From NCBI GenBank assembly GCA_002316235.1, contig DCDD01000058.1:1-24333 (forward strand): DNA of 24,333 nucleotides, written 5' to 3'. Position 1 is the first letter of the stretch. The number at the start of each line of letters is the position of its first letter. Of the stretch, positions 1 through 6,521 are shown piece by piece. Below the pieces are notes generated by a model. It ran no database searches. It saw only the letters and a list, made by a program, of their open reading frames with translations, and was not told the origin of the DNA. Source of the DNA: Bacteroidales bacterium UBA1064 (GTDB lineage Bacteria; Bacteroidota; Bacteroidia; Bacteroidales; Tenuifilaceae). Made by a program: the position numbers and the translations under genes.

Positions 1-88
1 AATCTGGGCAGGTACTTTTCCTTGCGTCAATAGTTTTTATTTATTGGTTTGCTGCCGGGTAAATTCTATCATATAAACTTTTTAAAAC

Positions 89-748
89 ATGCTAAAGGAC
101 TATTTAAGCAGAATTCAAGATACCATTAACAAGGGAGATGCCAGGGAGGAGAGCTACTACTCACATCTAGATAGCCTGATTAAAGAATTTGCAATAGAAA
201 ATGGCATTAAAAAGATTGATGTAACAATACTTCCCAAGAAAACAGAAGCGGGGAATCCCGATTTCCGAGTATGGGACGGGAAGAACCATATAACCGGGTA
301 TATTGAGGCAAAGGATCCTTCGGTTGACAATCTTGATAGGATTGAGGAATCGGAGCAGCTAACACGATACCGGAGCACCTTTCCCAACTTAATTCTGACG
401 AATTTTTACGAGTTTAGGCTATACAGGGATGGCGAACTGGTAAGAAAGGTTACGATTGGCCGACAGAGGATTGCCCAAAAGTTGAAAACAGCTCCACCGG
501 TGGAGAACGAGAAAGAATTCAACGACCTGCTTGGCACCTTCTTCTCCTTTTCCCTACCACAGGTACGTAGCGCAAAGGCGCTTGCACAGGAGCTGGCTAA
601 ACGTACGCGTTTCCTGCGCGATGAGGTGGTTAGCATTGAGCTGGCAGAGGAGGGAAGGATTGGAAAAAGGGATATTATGGGGTTCTATGAGGCTTTTAGG
701 AAGTACTTGATAGGCACTTTAACGGAGCGGTCCTTTGCCGATCTGTAA
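89..748 (+). pseudogene. N-terminal nuclease fragment of a type ISP/IIG restriction-modification enzyme
   Basis: This 219-residue frame matches the start of the long single-chain restriction-methylation enzymes (type ISP/IIG), which are usually around 1000 residues. A PD-(D/E)xK nuclease core is visible: P57-D58 in GNPDF, then E73-A74-K75 in GYIEAK, followed by the conserved SEQLTRY segment near residues 88-94. The helical linker that normally leads into the methyltransferase follows, and the frame stops just after TERSFADL, where intact relatives continue FADxYAQT. No methyltransferase motifs (FxGxG-like or NPPY) exist here or downstream. The C-terminal end of the same enzyme begins immediately in another frame. 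I infer an internal deletion with frameshift, leaving no methylation activity. Whether a free nuclease domain is expressed is unknown. Family assignment is confident; pseudogene status is inferred. Confidence 0.8.
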
Positions 749-1052
749 ATATCAAGGTGAATCTGAAAATGACAGAATTGAAGGGATTGCCTATGACGAA
801 CAAAAGGGAAGAATCTATATCAACAAGAATAAGTATTTTGATGGCATTACCCCTGAAGTTTGGGGTTACGAAATCGGGGGCTATCAGGTTTTGCAGAAAT
901 ACCTGAAAGACAGGAAGGGAAGGAATATGGATGATTCAAAGCATTATAGCCGTGTCATTACCGCTATCAGTGCCACCATTGAGCTGCAACGGCAAATAGA
1001 CGAAACATACCCATTAGTCGAAAACGAGCTGTTGGAATTTTTATCTGCATGA
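735..1052 (+). pseudogene. C-terminal target-recognition fragment of the same type ISP/IIG restriction enzyme
   Basis: This frame (+1 relative to the preceding fragment, overlapping it by 14 bp) encodes the characteristic end of type ISP/IIG enzymes: a GRIYINKNKYFDGI segment, then EVWGYEIGGYQVLQKYLKDR with the highly conserved IGGYQV and KxLKDRKGR words, then HYSRVITAISATIEL and a terminal helix. In intact enzymes this closes the target-recognition region and follows about 700 residues of methyltransferase and specificity sequence, all absent here. The apparent first codon, TTG at 735, lies at the deletion joint and is probably not a real start. The fragment most likely survives only as the tail of a collapsed gene. 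Confidence 0.78.
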
Positions 1053-1158
1053 ATTTTTTGGCTTCTTAAATTTTCTTTACCGCAAGCGCTTGCTCAGCAT
1101 AAATCGTTTGGCTTCAATAATCTTTCCCTTCCCGGCTGGGTGTTTTTTTAATTTTTTA

Positions 1159-1166
1159 TACCTTTG
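1159..1166 (+). promoter_or_regulatory. Bacteroidota -7 promoter element TACCTTTG
   Basis: TACCTTTG fits the Bacteroidota -7 consensus TAnnTTTG exactly and lies 28 bp upstream of the ATG at 1194. No good -33 TTTG was found at the expected distance; the region upstream is T-rich. The TTG inside this element could be mistaken for an upstream start codon of the following gene. Confidence 0.55.
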
Positions 1167-1193
1167 CAGTTCATCAAATTAATAGTTTCACCC

Positions 1194-1487
1194 ATGGCAA
1201 GTAGAAAAGATCTTAAAAAGGATGTTGATAGCTTGGTTGGCGAGGTTGTTAACGATTGCTTCACCTATATGACGCTGCATGGCGATAAAAATCGCGACAA
1301 GGCAGAGGGAATTATCTCAAAAATTATGGAAAGCCGTAACACCGCTATTAAAAAAATCAACAATCCGGGCAAGTTGACTGACAAAAAGGCTACAAAGGCC
1401 CACTTCAAAGCCTTACAGCAGGAGTTGCTGGTTTCAGCCGATGAGTGTTTCACCGAGTTAAGCAAGCTGCCTAAGGATTTAGGATAG
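1194..1487 (+). CDS. Small conserved protein of unknown function (97 aa)
   Basis: I do not recognise a named family. The product is 97 residues, rich in lysine and predicted mostly helical, with no signal peptide, membrane segment or metal-binding motif, so it is probably cytosolic. It opens with the charged stretch MASRKDLKKDVDSLVGEV and contains a basic middle (residues about 45-68, with IKKINNPGKL and TDKKATKAH). The ATG at 1194 was chosen because the only upstream in-frame start, a TTG at 1164, is part of a TACCTTTG promoter element. Its own promoter upstream and a strong terminator downstream (1513-1544) make it a single-gene transcript. The dedicated transcription unit argues that it is a real gene. 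Confidence 0.75.
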   Translation: MASRKDLKKDVDSLVGEVVNDCFTYMTLHGDKNRDKAEGIISKIMESRNTAIKKINNPGKLTDKKATKAHFKALQQELLVSADECFTELSKLPKDLG

Positions 1488-1512
1488 CAGCTTGAGTTTA
1501 ATGAGCAACTAT

Positions 1513-1544
1513 TTCCCCGGAAAAGTAGCCGGGGAATTTTTTTT
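1513..1544 (+). terminator. Rho-independent terminator after the 97-aa gene
   Basis: A perfect 8-bp stem, TTCCCCGG (1513-1520) with CCGGGGAA (1529-1536), encloses an 8-nt loop and is followed directly by eight T residues (1537-1544). It lies 25 bp past the stop codon at 1487. This is the clearest intrinsic terminator in the window. Confidence 0.92.
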
Positions 1545-1620
1545 ATGTCCTATTGCGATAATCGCGCTGCCCGGTGTGAACAAAATTTGTCAGGAGCGGT
1601 TTATTGCAAAAGGGTTTGGG

Positions 1621-1652
1621 TTGTCTGGTTTATATTTTTTGCCGTAACTTTA
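1621..1652 (+). promoter_or_regulatory. Probable promoter of the serine hydrolase gene
   Basis: TTG (1621-1623), a 21-bp spacer and TAACTTTA (1645-1652) resemble the Bacteroidota -33/-7 arrangement; the final base of the -7 element is A instead of G. It sits 17 bp before the ATG at 1670, directly after the terminator of the preceding gene. Confidence 0.45.
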
Positions 1653-1669
1653 GGTTAAAGTTTTTTCGG

Positions 1670-2737
1670 ATGAAACCCCTAAATCGAATATTCATTTTTT
1701 TGCTTCTGCTTTTGTCTGTGGCAAAACCATCTAGTGCGGGCAGGGTGGTACCTAACTCGATTAACAGGTCATCTATCAGGGAAATTGAAGCCTCAATTCG
1801 CAATGGAGACTATGGTAAGGTTACCAGCATCGTGGTTTTAAACCGGCAAGGTGCTATTCTTTACGAAAAGTATTTTGGATTCTCCACCCGGAATTCACTT
1901 AATACCATCAGCTCGGTTACCAAGAGTATTACCTCGCTAATGGTGGGAATATGCCTCGACAAGGGCTTTATAAGTTCTATTGATTCACCTATTTACAGCT
2001 ATTTCCCCGAGTATAAGGAGGTTTTTGAGAAAGATAGCACCAAAAAGCTCATCACTCTGCGCCATTTGCTTCAGCAGACTGCAGGGTTGAACTTCAAAGA
2101 GTGGCAGTTCCCCTATAACTATGCCTCTAACAGCCTTATGGCTACCATTGAGGAAAACCGGAGCTGGGTGGAGCGCTTTTTCTACCTGCCGGTTGACACG
2201 CTACCGGGTGTAAAATTTTCTTACAATAGCCTTGCCTCTCAGGTAATAGCTGAGGTGCTCTCACGTGCCTCTGGAATAGCTTACGATGAGATGGTTCGGA
2301 AATTTTTATTCAAGCCCCTGTCTATTGAAAATTTCTTGTGGGAGAGCTATGCAGGGAATAGCCTACCTGCTTGGGGAGGATTGTCCTTAACTACCTTCGA
2401 TATGGCCAAAATCGGTTTGCTGGTAATTAACGGGGGTATATATGGCGGTAGGAGGTTGGTTTCCAGCGAATGGGTGGAGAGTTCAACGGTGGGCAGGGTG
2501 AGGGTTAACGATAACATATACTATGGGCTGCACTGGTGGGTAGATATTTTACCATCGGGAAAACCATTGCCATTTGCCGCCGGGTATGGCGATCAGTATG
2601 TTTTTACTGCGCCCGATAGGGGTTTGGTTGTTGCGCTTAATGCGCAGAACTTTTCTGACTTTCGCTTCTCCAAGTCGGCAATTGACCTGGCAAATATTTT
2701 ACTATCATCGGTTGAAGTAGAAAATTTCCAAAATTAA
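1670..2737 (+). CDS. Secreted serine hydrolase of the beta-lactamase class C / esterase family
   Basis: The 355-residue product starts with a signal peptide (MKPLNR, then a run of I/F/L up to about SSAG at 21-24), so it is exported to the periplasm or cell surface. Family motifs are present: the nucleophile SxxK as S82-V-T-K85, the second motif Y185-N-S187 in FSYNSLASQ, and a C-terminal AAGYGDQY segment (about 303-310) in the place of the third motif. SGIAYDEMVRKFLFKPLSI is typical of the family. Members act as esterases, D-amino-acid peptidases or penicillin-binding-like enzymes; the substrate cannot be read from sequence. The ATG at 1670 was preferred to a TTG at 1604 because the longer form buries the signal peptide and spans the promoter. 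It ends 11 bp before the next gene, so the two are probably cotranscribed. Confidence 0.88.
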   Translation: MKPLNRIFIFLLLLLSVAKPSSAGRVVPNSINRSSIREIEASIRNGDYGKVTSIVVLNRQGAILYEKYFGFSTRNSLNTISSVTKSITSLMVGICLDKGFISSIDSPIYSYFPEYKEVFEKDSTKKLITLRHLLQQTAGLNFKEWQFPYNYASNSLMATIEENRSWVERFFYLPVDTLPGVKFSYNSLASQVIAEVLSRASGIAYDEMVRKFLFKPLSIENFLWESYAGNSLPAWGGLSLTTFDMAKIGLLVINGGIYGGRRLVSSEWVESSTVGRVRVNDNIYYGLHWWVDILPSGKPLPFAAGYGDQYVFTAPDRGLVVALNAQNFSDFRFSKSAIDLANILLSSVEVENFQN

Positions 2738-2748
2738 AACCGTATGCC

Positions 2749-3759
2749 ATGAATGACCTGAAAACTAGCTACATGGGAATAGAGCTTAAAAATCCGCTAA
2801 TTGCGGGTGCATCGTCTCTGTCGTTAAACATTGAATCGTTAAAGGCAATTGAGGCCGCAGGTGCAGGAGCAGTTGTCTTCAAATCGCTTTTCGAGGAGCA
2901 AATTCAACTCGAAGCGCTGGAGCTTGAAAATGAGCTGGAAGAGTATAACGAGCGGCATGCCGAAATGGTTAAGCTCTTTCCCACGCTTAAACACGCAGGC
3001 CCTGCCGATCATCTGGCTAAACTTAGGAAGGCCAAGGACACGTTGAGCATTCCAGTCATTGCAAGTCTTAATGCCATGTATCCCGACACATGGGTTGAAT
3101 ATGCCAAGGAGATTGAGCAAACAGGGGTTGATGGTATAGAGCTGAACTTCTACACTACTCCCAAAAATTTTGAGGTAGAGGGGAAAACCATTATTCAATC
3201 GCAAGTTGACACGCTGAAAAGTGTCCTCGAAAAGGTGACCATCCCGGTTAGCGTTAAACTTAGCCCGTTTTACACCAACCCACTTGATGTTATTCGCCGC
3301 TTTGATGAGACAGGTATTCAGGGTTTCGTCCTGTTCAATCGTTTTTTTGAGCCCGACATTGATATTGAAAAGGAGGAGTTGGTACAGACCATAACCCTGA
3401 GCAATGAGGATGACCTACGTTTGCCATTGCGATTTACCGGTTTGCTTTATGGCAACATAGTAGCAGACATTTGCTCCTCAACGGGAATAATGACAGGTGC
3501 TGATGCTGTAAAGATGTTGCTTGCCGGAGCAACTACATTTCAGGTTACCAGCACTATTTATGCGAATGGTATTGAGCAAATTACCAAAATTCTGGGTGAA
3601 ATTGAGGCATGGATGCATCGTAAGGGTTATAAATCCCTTCATGATTTCAGGGGTAAGCTGGCAAAGAAAAATCTGCACGATCCCTTTGCATACCTGAGAG
3701 CCCAGTACGTGGATATCCTTCTACGTTCTAACGATATCATAAAAGACTCTGCAATCTAG
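2749..3759 (+). CDS. Dihydroorotate dehydrogenase-like flavoprotein
   Basis: This 336-residue protein has the FMN-binding TIM-barrel of class 1 dihydroorotate dehydrogenases: an N-terminal LKNPLIAGASSLS strand, the FMN-contacting lysine in VSVKLSP (K170), the Asn-containing LFNRF (N197), and the phosphate-binding end of the barrel in GIMTGADAVKMLLAGA (about 246-261). The catalytic loop, normally NxSCPN, reads N133-F-Y-T-T-P, so the position of the active-site Cys appears to be Thr136. This fits the separate 'DHOD-like' branch found in many anaerobes, for which pyrimidine synthesis is not established. No pyr gene is nearby. The ATG is 11 bp after the serine hydrolase stop, suggesting a shared transcript. 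The fold is certain; the reaction is not. Confidence 0.85.
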   Translation: MNDLKTSYMGIELKNPLIAGASSLSLNIESLKAIEAAGAGAVVFKSLFEEQIQLEALELENELEEYNERHAEMVKLFPTLKHAGPADHLAKLRKAKDTLSIPVIASLNAMYPDTWVEYAKEIEQTGVDGIELNFYTTPKNFEVEGKTIIQSQVDTLKSVLEKVTIPVSVKLSPFYTNPLDVIRRFDETGIQGFVLFNRFFEPDIDIEKEELVQTITLSNEDDLRLPLRFTGLLYGNIVADICSSTGIMTGADAVKMLLAGATTFQVTSTIYANGIEQITKILGEIEAWMHRKGYKSLHDFRGKLAKKNLHDPFAYLRAQYVDILLRSNDIIKDSAI

Positions 3760-3859
3760 CCTAAAATTGATTTGGAGATTAATCGAATTTGCTCTACAGA
3801 AAAATATCTCTTCTAGCAGGTATTAATGGAGGGGTGATTGCCCAAGATATAATTATGCT

Positions 3860-3886
3860 GTAACTTGTTACCCAATAACTCGTTAT
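3860..3886. repeat. Two tandem 12-bp palindromes in a convergent intergenic region
   Basis: GTAACTTGTTAC (3860-3871) and ATAACTCGTTAT (3875-3886) are each palindromic apart from the two central bases and share the TAAC-n2-GTTA core. Their centres are 15 bp apart. They lie in the 196-bp gap between the convergent DHOD-like gene (ends 3759) and acylphosphatase gene (ends 3956). The rest of the gap shows no gene and no clear terminator. They could be a protein-binding site or form an RNA hairpin at the 3' ends; neither is proven. Confidence 0.5.
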
Positions 3887-3955
3887 GAAACAGTTGTAAT
3901 TACTACATTCTTACCCTTGCAATTTGCTAGAGAGACCAAGTTGTTTGTAAATTCT

Positions 3956-4228
3956 CTACTCCACGTAAAAGTCGTTCCACTCTTTCCTTACCACCTCGTT
4001 GGTTTCAACGCTGTCCACTCTGGACCGGTCAGGCCCTTTCCAGCAAAGACCAATCAGCTCATTAAGATTCTCCTCCTGTCCCTGCGCCTCGATGTACACG
4101 CTTCTATCGGGCATATTCTTTACGAAACCCCTGATGCCTAGCCTTTTGGCGTTGCGTAGCACGAAATACCTGAACCCCACGCCTTGAACCCTACCTTTTA
4201 CACTTATGGCTTTTGTTTTAGCTGTCAT
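3956..4228 (-). CDS. acyP: Acylphosphatase
   Basis: This is a complete 90-residue acylphosphatase, which hydrolyses carboxyl-phosphate bonds of small acyl phosphates such as acetyl or carbamoyl phosphate in the cytosol. The signature GRVQGVGFRYFV (12-23) carries the phosphate-binding loop and the catalytic Arg20, and GFVKNMPD (34-41) supplies the catalytic Asn38. The later segment WKGPDRSRVDSVE matches the conserved GPxxAxVxxVE word. Length and motif spacing are normal. A good promoter lies directly upstream at 4246-4276, so it is transcribed alone, opposite to both neighbours. Carbamoyl phosphate made by the OTC/carbamate kinase genes about 2 kb away would be a possible substrate, but this is only speculation. 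Confidence 0.95.
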   Translation of the reverse strand: MTAKTKAISVKGRVQGVGFRYFVLRNAKRLGIRGFVKNMPDRSVYIEAQGQEENLNELIGLCWKGPDRSRVDSVETNEVVRKEWNDFYVE

Positions 4229-4245
4229 GGCTGGTTTTGATTATA

Positions 4246-4276
4246 CAAATTTAGGGCTATCTTTGTTTGTATTCAA
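4246..4276 (-). promoter_or_regulatory. Promoter of the acylphosphatase gene
   Basis: On the minus strand there is a TTG (plus 4274-4276), a 20-bp spacer and TAAATTTG (plus 4246-4253), a perfect TAnnTTTG -7 element. The ATG at 4228 is 17 bp downstream of the element. Both elements and the spacing fit the Bacteroidota consensus. Confidence 0.7.
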
Positions 4277-4341
4277 TGCTGAAAGGATTTCATGGAGAAA
4301 TTTTTGAAGCACTTTTGAAGTAGAACAAACTAAATGAGTGT

Positions 4342-4830
4342 ATGGTAGTAGATTATGTCCTGATTGTTTTAGCGGCTGCCCTTGTGGTTGTTGGATTGGT
4401 TGGTTGTTTTCTACCCGTAATTCCTGGCCCTCCGTTGAGTTGGGTAGGATTACTGCTGGCCTACTTTACCAACTTTGTGAATTTTGATTGGAGCTTGCTT
4501 TTATGGACGGGGATAGCCACGCTTGTTGTAGTTATTCTCGATTATGTAATGCCGGTGTGGGTAACCAGGAAAATGGGTGGAACCAAGCGGGGAGTATGGG
4601 GCTCGGCTATTGGATTGGTGGTTGGGCTTTTTGTTTTTCCACCCCTAGGAATCATTGTTGGACCATTTGTAGGCGCATTCATCGGTGAACTCACCGCAAG
4701 GGATAAAAGCAATAACCCGCTGCTCTCGGCAACAGGTTCATTTATAGGATTTCTTGTAGGTACCGGGCTAAAATTTGCTGTTTCGGGTTATATTGCCTAC
4801 CGCTTTACGGTGGAGGTTTTTTTCAGGTAG
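4342..4830 (+). CDS. DUF456 family membrane protein
   Basis: The 162-residue product is almost entirely hydrophobic, with about four to five membrane segments (roughly 4-24, 32-42, 50-72, 85-115 and 130-155). It carries the FLPVIPGPPLSW loop (about 23-34) and the glycine-rich VFPPLGIIVGPFVGAFIGE segment (about 98-116) typical of DUF456. This family of inner-membrane proteins has no established function. The short hydrophilic loop LTARDKSNNPL (about 117-127) precedes another hydrophobic segment with a GxxxG-like spacing. It is divergent from the acylphosphatase gene and convergent with the RRM gene, so it appears monocistronic; no clear promoter was seen. Confidence 0.85.
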   Translation: MVVDYVLIVLAAALVVVGLVGCFLPVIPGPPLSWVGLLLAYFTNFVNFDWSLLLWTGIATLVVVILDYVMPVWVTRKMGGTKRGVWGSAIGLVVGLFVFPPLGIIVGPFVGAFIGELTARDKSNNPLLSATGSFIGFLVGTGLKFAVSGYIAYRFTVEVFFR

Positions 4831-4973
4831 CCCAAAAGACATTATTGATTTTCCTTTTAAACTCCAAATAAACATAATGGTAAAACCACACCAACAGCAC
4901 ATCGAATGTTAACTGCATGGAAAAAATCGGAATTCAAACTTACCAGGAGTTGGCTTTACCTTTAAGCCCGTGG

Positions 4974-5249
4974 TTAGTCCTTCTGCTTTCCTTCTGTTTT
5001 TGAATCATCCTTCCTAAAGGCGTTATTCACCTTTATGTTTCTACCCTTAACCTGGGTATCGTTCAGAGCGCTGATGGCTTTTTGGCCATCCTCATCCTTT
5101 TCCATTTCAACAAAACCGTACCCCTTTGATCTTCCGGAGGTTTTGTCGGCAATAATTTTAACCGAGAGCACGTTTCCAAAAGGGGCAAATAGCTCTTTCA
5201 AGTCATCTGGCGTCATTGAGTAGGCAATGTTACCAACATAAATCATCAT
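4974..5249 (-). CDS. RNA-binding protein with one RRM domain
   Basis: The 91-residue product is a single RNA recognition motif. RNP2 is IYVGNI (residues 3-8) and RNP1 is KGYGFVEM (42-49), with the aromatic residues used for stacking on RNA. A charged tail of about 15 residues (KDDSKTEGKQKD at the end) follows. Single-RRM proteins of this size are common in Bacteroidota and cyanobacteria, where some are linked to cold response or global RNA binding; the targets are unknown here. The start at MMIYVG (5249) was chosen because longer in-frame versions run through the promoter and terminator into the argF end. Another ATG at 5246 is equally possible. Confidence 0.9.
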   Translation of the reverse strand: MMIYVGNIAYSMTPDDLKELFAPFGNVLSVKIIADKTSGRSKGYGFVEMEKDEDGQKAISALNDTQVKGRNIKVNNAFRKDDSKTEGKQKD

Positions 5250-5278
5250 AAGGCATAAAGATTTGGTTATTATGCAAC

Positions 5279-5309
5279 TAAAATTATAGCTAAAAAAATG
5301 TAAATGCAA
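5279..5309 (-). promoter_or_regulatory. Promoter of the RRM gene
   Basis: On the minus strand TTG (plus 5307-5309), a 20-bp spacer and TAATTTTA (plus 5279-5286) approximate the Bacteroidota -33/-7 pair (last base A instead of G). It is 29 bp upstream of the ATG at 5249 and begins immediately after the argF terminator hairpin. Confidence 0.5.
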
Positions 5310-5310
5310 G

Positions 5311-5337
5311 AAAAAAGCAGCTTTTTTAAGCTGCTTT
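5311..5337 (-). terminator. Rho-independent terminator of argF
   Basis: Read on the minus strand, AAAGCAGC (plus 5330-5337) pairs with GCTGCTTT (plus 5314-5321) around an 8-nt loop, ending in a run of six T (plus 5311-5316). It lies about 20 bp after the argF stop codon and separates it from the RRM gene. Confidence 0.8.
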
Positions 5338-5358
5338 CCCGCAAAAAAATTTAAAAGC

Positions 5359-6360
5359 CTAGTTGCCAAGCGTTGCCACCATTACAGCTTTAATGGTGTG
5401 CACCCTATTCTCAGCCTCATCAAAAACAATTGAGGCATCCGACTCAAAAACCTCATCGGTAACCTCCATGGATTCTAATCCGAATTTCTTGAAAATATCT
5501 TCGCCGACTGCAGTCTCGCGGTTGTGGAAGGAGGGCAGGCAGTGCATGAACTTGCAGTTTGGATTGCCGGTGAGCTCCATGGCCTTGCGGTTAACCTGGT
5601 AGGGTTTTAAGAGCTTAATTCGCTCGTCCCAAACAGAATCGGCTTCACCCATGGAAACCCAAACATCGGTGTAGAGGAAATCGCACCCTTTAACGCCCTC
5701 TTCTACCTTTTCGGTAAGGGTTATCCGGGCTCCGGTGGTTTTGGCAATCTCCATGCAGGTTTTTACCAGTTCTTCTTTTGGCCAGCAGGCCTTAGGCGCA
5801 CAAGCCCTGAAATCCATTCCCATTTTAGCTGCCCCAACCATAAGCGAGTTTCCCATGTTGTTTCTGGCATCGCCCATGTAGCAGAAGGTAACTTTGCTCA
5901 GCGGTTTGCTGCTATGCTCGCGCATGGTAAGAAAATCGGCCAGAATTTGAGTTGGGTGGTACTCAGTGGTTAGGCCGTTCCATACAGGAACACCCGCATA
6001 CTTGGCAAGAGTTTCGACAATTTCCTGGGAGTAGCCGCGGTACTCAATTCCGTCGTACATTCTGCCCAGCACCCTGGCGGTATCCTTCATGGATTCCTTT
6101 TTCCCCATTTGCGAACCTGAAGGTCCAAGGTAGGTTACATGGGCACCCTGATCGTAGGCTGCCACCTCGAAGGCGCACCGGGTTCGGGTTGAGTCCTTCT
6201 CAAATAGGATCACAATGTTTTTCCCCTTTAGCTGCTGCTGTTCGGTTCCGGCGTACTTTGCCTTTTTAAGGTCGGCCGATAGGTCGAGTAGAAACTGAAT
6301 TTCTTTCGGAGTAAAATCAAGAAGTTTTAAAAAACTCCGATTCCTTAGGTTGAATGACAT
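5359..6360 (-). CDS. argF: Ornithine carbamoyltransferase (catabolic-type, ArcB-like)
   Basis: This 333-residue enzyme interconverts ornithine plus carbamoyl phosphate with citrulline plus phosphate. Carbamoyl-phosphate binding is by S57-T-R-T-R61, followed by CAFEVAAYDQGAH; H135-P-T-Q138 completes that site. The ornithine site shows D232 and the SMG loop (236-238), and H273-C-L-P276 holds the catalytic cysteine. The STRTRCAFEVAAYDQGA wording and the carbamate kinase gene upstream point to the catabolic (arginine deiminase pathway) type rather than a purely biosynthetic enzyme. No arginine deiminase or other arg gene is visible. It lies 161 bp downstream of arcC in the same direction and has a terminator after it. 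The direction of flux in vivo is inferred. Confidence 0.95.
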   Translation of the reverse strand: MSFNLRNRSFLKLLDFTPKEIQFLLDLSADLKKAKYAGTEQQQLKGKNIVILFEKDSTRTRCAFEVAAYDQGAHVTYLGPSGSQMGKKESMKDTARVLGRMYDGIEYRGYSQEIVETLAKYAGVPVWNGLTTEYHPTQILADFLTMREHSSKPLSKVTFCYMGDARNNMGNSLMVGAAKMGMDFRACAPKACWPKEELVKTCMEIAKTTGARITLTEKVEEGVKGCDFLYTDVWVSMGEADSVWDERIKLLKPYQVNRKAMELTGNPNCKFMHCLPSFHNRETAVGEDIFKKFGLESMEVTDEVFESDASIVFDEAENRVHTIKAVMVATLGN

Positions 6361-6414
6361 ACTCTTAAGTTTTTATGTTGTTTTACAATTTATGATAAGC
6401 TTAAAATGCACTGT

Positions 6415-6430
6415 TGAAATCATGGTTTCA
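6415..6430. promoter_or_regulatory. Near-perfect 16-bp palindrome upstream of argF
   Basis: TGAAATCATGGTTTCA is palindromic with one mismatched pair. It lies 54-69 bp upstream of the argF start, upstream of a weak -7-like TAAATTGT (minus strand, plus 6385-6392). Position and symmetry suit a regulator site, but no regulator can be named and it does not clearly match an arginine-repressor box. Confidence 0.3.
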
Positions 6431-6521
6431 GGTTCGCCCGTTCAGCTGTATTCCTGGAGGGCTATGCCTTCTCTAAAAGTCTTATAGTTCGAACGGTATG
6501 CTTACCGGGTTAGCTTGATAC

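Noticed and set aside
1082..1093. Perfect 12-bp palindrome GCAAGCGCTTGC
   Set aside because: A single isolated palindrome downstream of a pseudogene with no partner or promoter context; not enough to call a site.
1128..1148. Possible terminator (CCC-GGCT-GGG followed by T7) after the restriction-gene remnant
   Set aside because: The stem is only 3 bp, and the T-run also serves as the AT-rich upstream part of the next promoter.
2839..3204. 121-codon minus-strand frame inside the DHOD-like gene
   Set aside because: Antisense shadow of a conserved enzyme gene, with no motifs.
3763..3790. Weak AT-rich hairpin after the DHOD-like gene
   Set aside because: Stem is bulged and AT-rich with no T-run, so it does not qualify as a terminator.
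4952..4968. Short hairpin GGCTT/AAGCC after the RRM gene
   Set aside because: Only 5 bp of stem and no T-run on the minus strand.
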